Part shown: positions 8,268-13,832 of the stretch, one piece after another
Position numbering within the stretch: position 1 is the first letter of the stretch
How the letters are laid out: each line of letters opens with the position of its first letter
Assembly: GCA_903879775.1 (NCBI GenBank)
Contig: CAIRMY010000350.1
Span: 1-13,832, forward strand
Source of the DNA: an uncultured Bacteroidota bacterium
GTDB taxonomy: Bacteria > Bacteroidota > Bacteroidia > NS11-12g > UBA955
DNA: 13,832 bases
Reading direction: 5' to 3'
The notes under the pieces: model-generated
Told to the model about the DNA's origin: nothing
Database searches by the model: none
Seen by the model: only the letters and a program-made list of their open reading frames with translations
Made by a program: the position numbers and the translations under genes

Positions 8268-9233
8268 CTAAACTGCTTGATACTTGCGTTTTACCTTTTC
8301 GCAAATCACCTCGCAAATATTTGCCACTGTTTCTAGGTTATCTAACTGATTTAGTGGTGTCAATTTCTTGTCAATATTTTCAAAGAAGTTTCTAATTTCC
8401 ATTTTTTTCACATCGTAAGGCATGATATTTCTCTTGATTGAAATGAACTGCTGATTGTCGTTCTGATTGTGAGGAGCTTCAATTTCTAACGATAATTGTT
8501 CATCATTGGAGGTCAATCTGAACTCCGTTAATTCATTTTCATGAAAGTCGATATGGAATAATTTATCCTGCTGAAAAACACGAATTTTATGTGTGTTTTC
8601 TTCAATCGCACGACCTAAAGAAATTTGGCAAATGGCATCATTATCAAATTCAATATGAATGTTTAACAAATCTGTATGTTGCCCGAAAAGAAACATCGGA
8701 CGGGCTGAAATACTGCGAATGTTGCTATCTATAATTCTATGAATTAAATCTAATTCTTGAGCCAATTGATTGAAAATCCATCGGTTAAATTCGCCAGGCT
8801 TAGGTGCTTGACAGTGTTTTTCTAATTTTACAAACCTCGGTTTTTTTAGATACTGTAGAGATGTAGTGAAAAGAGGTAAACTGTAAAGTGTGTTTCCAAA
8901 TTGAAAGATTGTTTCTGATTCTCTTCTCAGCTTCTGAAGGATATCAATTTCATGCGATGACCAATTTCTATATCCATCAATGAAAATATGTTTTCCAAAT
9001 TTCATCATTTGACATATGACATCAAATGATAAGTTGTTGACATGATTGCCTATGATAAAGGAATCTCCGGTTTGAATAATTTCCAAAATTTTGATAAAAT
9101 CACCGAACATATTGTAATTTAAAGAATCATCTGGGTCGATGTATCCCTTTAAAGTTACATCTCTTGAGTCTTTCAATAAGGCAGCATATTCGTTGACCGA
9201 TTTATTGGATCCAAGAATGATTATTTTTTTCAT
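8268..9233 (-). CDS. Divergent Gfo/Idh/MocA-like oxidoreductase
   Basis: The Gfo/Idh/MocA family normally contains NAD(P)-dependent sugar dehydrogenases. The 321-residue protein has the two-domain outline: an N-terminal Rossmann-like half (MKKIIILGSNKSVNEYA, then a beta strand with GYIDPDD) and a C-terminal half with SARPMFLFG, DLLNIHIEFDNDAICQIS and an amphipathic C-terminal helix. Key motifs are degraded. The glycine-rich loop is GSNKSV instead of GxGxxG, and the usual EKP after the fourth strand is IDGYR (85-89). ELDLIHRIID (160-169) is in the place of the catalytic D-x-x-x-H helix and keeps the His. It may bind a sugar nucleotide without oxidising it, or use a different cofactor mode. First gene of the leftward cluster, 31 bp before the lipoprotein gene; it has no Shine-Dalgarno. 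The family call is from overall pattern, so moderate confidence. Confidence 0.65.
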   Translation of the reverse strand: MKKIIILGSNKSVNEYAALLKDSRDVTLKGYIDPDDSLNYNMFGDFIKILEIIQTGDSFIIGNHVNNLSFDVICQMMKFGKHIFIDGYRNWSSHEIDILQKLRRESETIFQFGNTLYSLPLFTTSLQYLKKPRFVKLEKHCQAPKPGEFNRWIFNQLAQELDLIHRIIDSNIRSISARPMFLFGQHTDLLNIHIEFDNDAICQISLGRAIEENTHKIRVFQQDKLFHIDFHENELTEFRLTSNDEQLSLEIEAPHNQNDNQQFISIKRNIMPYDVKKMEIRNFFENIDKKLTPLNQLDNLETVANICEVICEKVKRKYQAV

Positions 9234-9246
9234 TTGATAAGTTGGT

Positions 9247-9254
9247 TATTTTTG
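9247..9254 (+). promoter_or_regulatory. Candidate -7 promoter element for pcm (TATTTTTG)
   Basis: TATTTTTG followed by CAGC is an exact match to the Bacteroidota -7 consensus TAnnTTTG and lies about 58 bp upstream of the pcm ATG, in the 79-bp divergent gap. No TTG at ideal -33 spacing is seen (the nearest is 10 bp upstream, at 9234-9236). The opposite strand of this gap must also hold the start signal of the leftward operon, but I see only an imperfect match there. Confidence 0.5.
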
Positions 9255-9312
9255 CAGCGCCAACAAATTTTTAAATAATATTTCATTTAAGAAACATGGC
9301 ATTCTTAACATC

Positions 9313-9984
9313 ATGTTTACAAAGGAAAACCTAATAGATACACTTGTACATCAAGGAAAGCGAAAAAAACTAGCCGAAGAAATGGCAAAACTCGGCATTC
9401 ATAACCCAAATGTGCTTGATGCTATTCGGAAAATACCACGTCATTGGTTCTTTCCAAAAGATTTTGAACAGTTTGCATATAGAGATGCTGCTTTTCCGAT
9501 TGATTATGGACAAACAATATCAACCCCATACACGGTGGCTTTTCAAAGCCAATTAATTGATATAAATAAAGATAGTAAAGTTTTGGAAGTTGGAACTGGC
9601 AGTGGATATCAGGCTGCAATTTTGTCGGAAATGGGAGCCGAATTGTATAGTATAGAATACATAAAGCCATTGTTAGAGGAAGCCGCTAAAATTTTAGCTG
9701 AAATTAACCCTAAAGTGAAATTATTTCATGGTGATGGGAGTTTGGGCTTACCAAAACATGCTCCTTTTGATGCCATAATTGTCACTGCTGGAGCTCCAAT
9801 TATTCCAGATTCACTTAAATTACAATTGAAAATCGGTGGTAGACTGGTTATTCCAGTTGGATCTGAAAAGGAAAATCAGCAAATGATTCGAATCACAAGA
9901 AAAAGCAATACTGAATTTTCTCATGAGAAGTTCGGTGATTTTAAATTCGTTCCATTAAAAGGAAATCAGGGTTGGGAAATCTAA
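9313..9984 (+). CDS. pcm: Protein-L-isoaspartate O-methyltransferase
   Basis: Repairs damaged proteins in the cytoplasm by SAM-dependent methylation of L-isoaspartyl residues, starting their return to aspartate. The 223-residue length is normal. Family motifs are complete: IPRHWFFP (41-48), YGQTISTPYTVA (65-76), which forms the isoaspartyl-substrate region, the SAM-binding motif I VLEVGTGSGYQAA (90-102), the acidic strand end SIEY (113-116), HGDGSLG (139-145), PFDAIIVTAGAP (151-162) and GGRLVIPVG (175-183). The ATG at 9313 gives the expected N-terminus. A 12-codon out-of-frame ORF starts at 9296 and overlaps it, but I see no reason to call it real. The stop at 9982-9984 touches the stop of the convergent pepP gene with no spacer. 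Confidence 0.96.
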   Translation: MFTKENLIDTLVHQGKRKKLAEEMAKLGIHNPNVLDAIRKIPRHWFFPKDFEQFAYRDAAFPIDYGQTISTPYTVAFQSQLIDINKDSKVLEVGTGSGYQAAILSEMGAELYSIEYIKPLLEEAAKILAEINPKVKLFHGDGSLGLPKHAPFDAIIVTAGAPIIPDSLKLQLKIGGRLVIPVGSEKENQQMIRITRKSNTEFSHEKFGDFKFVPLKGNQGWEI

Positions 9985-11265
9985 TTATGAATTCATTAAC
10001 GATTCAATTTCATCCACTTCAATAGGGTATCCATCCATTAAATCTATCACACCATTGTTGGTTAAAACAACATCATTTTCAATTCTTACTCCTATGCCTT
10101 CAGCTTGGATATAAATTCCAGGCTCAACAGTGAGAACACTTCCAACTTGTAATGGTTCAAAACGATGCATTACATCATGTACATCTAATCCTAGATGATG
10201 AGAAGTACCATGCATGTAATATTTCATAAATGCCTTAGGATTTTCTTTTAATTCATTGGTTGTAAGTAAATTAATCTCAAGAAGTTTCTCTGTCATGAAT
10301 TCACAAACTTGCCCATGATAAGTGGGTAAATTAACTCCTGGTTTAATTGTATTTTTGGCAAATCTTTGAACCTCTAAAACTGCATTGTATACTTCAGCTT
10401 GACGTTTCGAAAATTTACCGTTTACAGGTATACAACGCGATAAATCTCCATTGTAATTGGCATATTCAGCTCCAAAATCTAACAACAACAAATCTCCATC
10501 TTTGCACTGTTTGTTGTTCTCTATATAATGTAAAACACAAGCGCTATTTCCACTGCCTATGATTGGATCGAATGCAAATCCACGACTTCTGTTCCTAATA
10601 AATTCATGAATTAATTCAGCTTCAATTTCATATTCCCAAACACCTGGTTTTACAAATTTTAGAAGTCTCTCGAAACCAAGTTTTGTGATGCGAATAGCTT
10701 CTTTTAACAATTCAATTTCTTCAGGTTCTTTAACCATTCTTAAATTGGCCAATATGGGTGCGCTTCTCAAAATGTGATGCGCAGGATATTTTTCAATGAT
10801 TTCTTTCGCAAATCTTAAATTTGCATATGATACTTTATCTGTAAATCTGTCGTTTTCATTTAAATTTACGTAGATATTTTCAGATAACAAAAATGCCGCA
10901 TGTATGGTTTTCGAAAATTCATGATACCAAAATACATTTTGAATGCCAGAAACTTTGTAAACGTCATTCGGCATGAGTCTTGCTCCATCCCAAATTGCAA
11001 TTTGTTCTGATGTTTCTTTAACGAATATCATTTCACGATAAAGTGGATTCGGGCAGTCGGGAAACAATACTAAAATTGTATCTTCTTGATCTACACCTGT
11101 GAGATAAAATAAATCAGATTGTTGTTTGAATCCGAAATATGCATCTCCATTTCTTGGCATTTCATCGTTGCTGTGAAAAATAGCGATAGATCCAGGTTTC
11201 ATTTTCGAGATGAATTTGTTGCGATTTTTCACAAAGAGCGATTGTGGAATGGAATTGTATTTCAT
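9985..11265 (-). CDS. pepP: Xaa-Pro aminopeptidase (aminopeptidase P, M24B)
   Basis: Cytosolic metallopeptidase that removes the N-terminal residue when proline is second. The 426 residues show the creatinase-like N-terminal domain (about 10-170, with NGDAYFGFKQQSDLFYLTGV) and the pita-bread catalytic domain. The five expected metal ligands can be placed: Asp263 in LLDFGAEY, Asp274 in NGDLSR, His356 in MHGTSHHLGLDVHD, Glu381 in VEPGIYI and Glu396 in RIENDVV. His352 and His363 are the accessory active-site histidines. It keeps the same spacing as E. coli PepP. It is probably monocistronic: the next gene upstream is divergent and the 3' neighbour pcm is convergent. The stops are adjacent, so any transcript must end inside pcm on the other strand. 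Confidence 0.95.
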   Translation of the reverse strand: MKYNSIPQSLFVKNRNKFISKMKPGSIAIFHSNDEMPRNGDAYFGFKQQSDLFYLTGVDQEDTILVLFPDCPNPLYREMIFVKETSEQIAIWDGARLMPNDVYKVSGIQNVFWYHEFSKTIHAAFLLSENIYVNLNENDRFTDKVSYANLRFAKEIIEKYPAHHILRSAPILANLRMVKEPEEIELLKEAIRITKLGFERLLKFVKPGVWEYEIEAELIHEFIRNRSRGFAFDPIIGSGNSACVLHYIENNKQCKDGDLLLLDFGAEYANYNGDLSRCIPVNGKFSKRQAEVYNAVLEVQRFAKNTIKPGVNLPTYHGQVCEFMTEKLLEINLLTTNELKENPKAFMKYYMHGTSHHLGLDVHDVMHRFEPLQVGSVLTVEPGIYIQAEGIGVRIENDVVLTNNGVIDLMDGYPIEVDEIESLMNS

Positions 11266-11287
11266 AGAAATGTCAGATTGCTAGATG

Positions 11288-11295
11288 CAAAAATA
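11288..11295 (-). promoter_or_regulatory. Candidate -7 promoter element for pepP (TATTTTTG)
   Basis: The minus strand reads TATTTTTGCATC, an exact TAnnTTTG match ending 22 bp before the pepP ATG. It would give a short leader of roughly 10-20 nt. No clear TTG at -33. It is the same octamer as the candidate elements before pcm and before the large secreted-protein gene. Confidence 0.45.
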
Positions 11296-11390
11296 CAACA
11301 CAAGATTAGAAAAAAGCCATTGACATTATATATTTTTGGATAATTATATATCTCTTTTTTGAAAGTACATATTTTAAAATATTGAATTTC

Positions 11391-11431
11391 AATTGTTTGA
11401 AATATTTCATATTGTTCAAATATTTACAATT
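11391..11431. repeat. Imperfect inverted repeat in the intergenic region
   Basis: The left arm AATTGT-TTG-AAATATTT (11391-11407) pairs with the right arm AAATATTTACAATT (11418-11431), leaving the three bases TTG (11397-11399) as a bulge and a 10-base loop. The AAATATTT part is itself palindromic. Only A/T-rich pairs form, so the hairpin would be weak. It might be a protein-binding site about 80 bp upstream of the candidate promoter of the secreted-protein gene, or a chance feature of AT-rich DNA. Confidence 0.3.
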
Positions 11432-11509
11432 CCAATTTTTCTTTATATCTCGTTTTTGAGATTCATTCAAAATAAAAGTTGAACAAAACTTATTTTTTTC
11501 AATGTTCTG

Positions 11510-11540
11510 TTGGAAAAAAAACATAAATCCCATATTTTTG
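11510..11540 (+). promoter_or_regulatory. Candidate Bacteroidota promoter (TTG -33, TATTTTTG -7)
   Basis: TTG at 11510-11512 and TATTTTTG at 11533-11540 are separated by 20 bp, close to the expected spacing of the Bacteroidota TTTG/TAnnTTTG promoter. Transcription would start near 11547, giving a leader of about 50 nt before the ATG at 11600. This is the best promoter candidate in the window because both elements are present. Confidence 0.55.
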
Positions 11541-11599
11541 AGGCAACGCAATTTCAATGAGTTGTGTCAATACATTTAAAATAACAAATCGTTCATAAT

Positions 11600-13832
11600 A
11601 TGAAAAGACTCTTACAACTATTTATCTTTTTAACAATGTTGTTTTCAACATCAACCTCTAACGCTACTCACATGATGGGTGCCGACATGAGTTATAAATG
11701 TTTAGGAAACGGCAAGTACAAAATTATTGCCAAAGTTTATCGAGATTGTCAAGGTATTGGAATGGGGGTTGTTGGGTTTAAAGCCTATGCTGGATTAAAC
11801 GGTGGTAATGGATGTGGTACAGTTTCGCCTTCTGGTTTTACCAGAACAAACATTCGTGATGTAACCACACGTTGCTCTTCTGCTGCCAATCCTTGTAATC
11901 CTAAAAATACCTATGGAACAGGAAAAGGGGTAGAGGAACATACTTTTGAAATTACAGTTGATTTTAATGCTTCACCTTTAAATACCTTTGTAAACAAAAG
12001 TACTTGTTGCGAAGTTACTTTTTATGTAAATGAGTGCTGTAGAAATGGCTTGATTAGCACAGGGCCTGCGGGGAATGACTTTTATTCTAGTTGCATGATT
12101 AACATTTGCAACTTGAAGAAAACTGTAAATAAATGTAACAGTTCTCCTCAATTAACCAACGAACCTGTTGGATTTTTGTGTTGTAACATTCCTTGGTATT
12201 ACAACAATGGTGCGTTGGATACAATTGATTTTGATTCAATTTCATATAAACTGACAAGAGGATTAAATGGTGTTCCATCAAACTCAGTGACTTATTCTTC
12301 TCCATTTACTTTTCAATATCCAATGACGCCTTTCTGTATTCCTCCAACTACAATTAAATGTACGCCGAATCCGAGTACTAATCCTCCAAGAGGATTCTTT
12401 TTCGATACAGCGAACGGAGATATTATTGTTACACCGACTAAATGTGATGAAGTTCCAATTCTCGTAATCGAACAAACCGAATGGCGGGCAGATAGTGCTA
12501 CAGGTGCTTGGATTATCGTCGGGCGAACGCGGCGTGATATGCAAATGTGGGTACTGAATGATTGTGGTTACAACAAGCCACCTGTAATTAATGGTCCATT
12601 CAGTTGGATTATTTGTGAAGGTGATAAAATCTGTAAGAAAATAAAAATTACGGATGAAACTTTTGCACCATATCAAACAGTCCCTGACACAGTTATTGCA
12701 AAATGGAATGGTGGTATACCAGGTGCTACATTTATAGTTGTTGATAAAACAAAGCGAGAGAAAGAATATGAATTTTGTTGGCAAACTAAACGTGGTCAAG
12801 CATCAGATGTATCTTACTCTTTTACCGTAGCTGCATCTGACCAACATTGTACACCTCCTGTTATTTCAATTCGAAGCTTTAAAGTAAAAGTGAATCCAAG
12901 AGCTGAAGATCAAAGAATTTATACTGGTGTTGACAATACGGTTCTATTGGGATATGCTGGAGCTTCTTTGGCCAATGGTAAGTTAAAATGTGGTCGATTT
13001 GCGTTTGCAGCCAAAACCCCAGTTAGTTTTAAAGGAACCGCTTCCTTTCAATGGAGTTTAAGAGACTCAACTGGTAAAAAAGAATTTTATTTTTCAACCA
13101 AAAAGTCTGATACAATTACCTTTTACAAAGGTGGTAAGTTTGTGATCATTCATACTGTGAATAATAATTTTAACTGTCCTACGATTTATAGAGATACTGT
13201 TATCATTCCTGAGCCTCCAAAAGTAATTATGGCAACTACCGATACATTTGCATGTTTTGGTAGCACGATGAAAATTTTCCCAAGAATTGTGAATGGTAAA
13301 CCTAGCTATAAATATTATTGGACAAGAGTAACCGTAGATACAGCAACAAAAACTTGGAAGAATGAACAACATGTTTCAGGCGATACTTTAGATTATTTAG
13401 TGATTCCAAATATCAATAGAGATAGTACGATCCGAATTAAAGTAAAAGATGGCGATGGATGTATTTTCTACGATACAATGGCCATTTATAAAAAACCACT
13501 TCCTGTAATAGGATTGGGTCCAGATAAAGTCATTTGTACTTATGAAAAACAATTATTCGATGCCCAAAACAATGACACGGTAAAATACCTTTGGAACACT
13601 GGCGATACAACACAAAAGATTTATCCTAATGTAAAAGGAGATTATATTGTAAGAGTTACAGAAAAAACATTCAAGTGTATTTATTATGATACGGTTAAAC
13701 TAATTGTAAACGATACTGTTACATCCGTGGCAGGTCCAGATTTAACAATCTGTAACTTAAAATCAACCTTGTTAGCTGCACAACATCGTCCGGTTGCATA
13801 TACTGCAACTTATGAATGGAAAGATGTTACCA
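11600..13832 (+). CDS. Large secreted Cys-rich, Ig-like repeat protein (gliding/T9SS adhesin type), 3' end cut
   Basis: Open from the ATG at 11600 to the window edge (744 codons, no stop), so the C-terminus is missing. Residues 1-22 are a Sec signal peptide (MKRLL, hydrophobic core, SNA cut site). The mature start THMMGADMSYKCLGNGKYKI and VYRDCQG (46-52) match the N-terminal domain of very large Bacteroidota surface proteins that often end in a gliding-motility or type IX sorting domain. The first 350 residues hold 20 Cys, including CC pairs at 136-137, 146-147 and 194-195, suggesting disulfides outside the cell. A domain ending in a VSYSFTVAASDQHC segment (404-417) follows, then Ig/PKD-like units at about 537-636, 640-711 and 712 onward; the last two share GPDxxIC and are 72 residues apart. 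Likely a surface adhesin or matrix protein; the sorting signal must be checked beyond the edge. Confidence 0.9.
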   Translation, partial: MKRLLQLFIFLTMLFSTSTSNATHMMGADMSYKCLGNGKYKIIAKVYRDCQGIGMGVVGFKAYAGLNGGNGCGTVSPSGFTRTNIRDVTTRCSSAANPCNPKNTYGTGKGVEEHTFEITVDFNASPLNTFVNKSTCCEVTFYVNECCRNGLISTGPAGNDFYSSCMINICNLKKTVNKCNSSPQLTNEPVGFLCCNIPWYYNNGALDTIDFDSISYKLTRGLNGVPSNSVTYSSPFTFQYPMTPFCIPPTTIKCTPNPSTNPPRGFFFDTANGDIIVTPTKCDEVPILVIEQTEWRADSATGAWIIVGRTRRDMQMWVLNDCGYNKPPVINGPFSWIICEGDKICKKIKITDETFAPYQTVPDTVIAKWNGGIPGATFIVVDKTKREKEYEFCWQTKRGQASDVSYSFTVAASDQHCTPPVISIRSFKVKVNPRAEDQRIYTGVDNTVLLGYAGASLANGKLKCGRFAFAAKTPVSFKGTASFQWSLRDSTGKKEFYFSTKKSDTITFYKGGKFVIIHTVNNNFNCPTIYRDTVIIPEPPKVIMATTDTFACFGSTMKIFPRIVNGKPSYKYYWTRVTVDTATKTWKNEQHVSGDTLDYLVIPNINRDSTIRIKVKDGDGCIFYDTMAIYKKPLPVIGLGPDKVICTYEKQLFDAQNNDTVKYLWNTGDTTQKIYPNVKGDYIVRVTEKTFKCIYYDTVKLIVNDTVTSVAGPDLTICNLKSTLLAAQHRPVAYTATYEWKDVT

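Larger units (their letters stand above)
11266..11599. other. 334-bp AT-rich divergent intergenic region
   Basis: Non-coding stretch between pepP (-) and the large secreted-protein gene (+). It is very AT-rich, with several T and A runs. It holds the candidate pepP -7 element (11288-11295), an imperfect inverted repeat (11391-11431) and a -33/-7 promoter candidate for the + gene (11510-11540). An 83-codon minus-strand frame (11306-11557) is rich in Lys, Asn, Phe and Ile, as expected from translated AT-rich DNA, and I do not count it as a gene. I see no tRNA, riboswitch or CRISPR repeat here. Confidence 0.8.

Noticed and set aside
9296..9334. 12-codon upstream ORF overlapping the pcm start
   Set aside because: Too short to judge, out of frame, no Shine-Dalgarno and no attenuator-like pattern such as codon runs or hairpins.
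11306..11557. 83-codon minus-strand frame in the intergenic region
   Set aside because: Lys/Asn/Phe/Ile-rich composition expected from translated AT-rich DNA, no recognisable motif, and it overlaps the candidate promoters.
12284..12799. 171-codon minus-strand frame rich in Cys, Thr, Ile and Trp
   Set aside because: It lies wholly inside the + strand secreted-protein gene, has no family motif and its composition is that of a reverse-strand shadow.
1..13832. CRISPR arrays, insertion sequences, tRNA or rRNA genes
   Set aside because: I looked on both strands for regularly spaced repeats, transposase-like proteins with terminal inverted repeats and cloverleaf RNA patterns and saw none; a short or diverged element could escape reading by eye.

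Overview
The window comes from a low-GC member of the Bacteroidota. None of the well-placed starts has a Shine-Dalgarno sequence. Several upstream regions carry the phylum's TAnnTTTG -7 promoter element. The last gene belongs to the Bacteroidota family of very large, Cys-rich, Ig-like secreted proteins found in gliding or type IX secretion species. A Flavobacteriales-like or related lineage is plausible, but I cannot fix genus or family from sequence alone.

Left part (1-9233): a possible gene tail on + ends at 47 and is followed by a 38-bp perfect palindromic terminator (58-95) that can serve both strands. Seven minus-strand genes then read leftward towards it. In transcription order they are a divergent Gfo/Idh/MocA-like oxidoreductase, an unrecognised lipoprotein, a polyprenyl-phosphate sugar-1-phosphate transferase, a tripartite export set (ABC-exporter-type membrane protein, HlyD-like adaptor, TolC-like outer-membrane protein) and gyrB. 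Gaps upstream of gyrB are small or negative: 31 bp, 1-bp overlap, 54 bp, 20-bp overlap and 4-bp overlap. This suggests a cell-envelope operon. gyrB sits 98 bp downstream and may have its own promoter.

Right part (9234-13832): a 79-bp divergent intergenic region leads into pcm (+). It meets pepP (-, Xaa-Pro aminopeptidase) tail to tail with no base between the two stop codons. A 334-bp AT-rich intergenic region with candidate promoters for both neighbours separates pepP from a large secreted protein on +. That gene stays open for 744 codons and runs off the window end.

The most unusual point is the export set. Its ABC component has the six-helix membrane domain but no nucleotide-binding domain, and no ATPase gene is present in the window. 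gyrB, pcm and pepP are ordinary housekeeping genes. The envelope operon and the giant secreted protein are the accessory-looking content.
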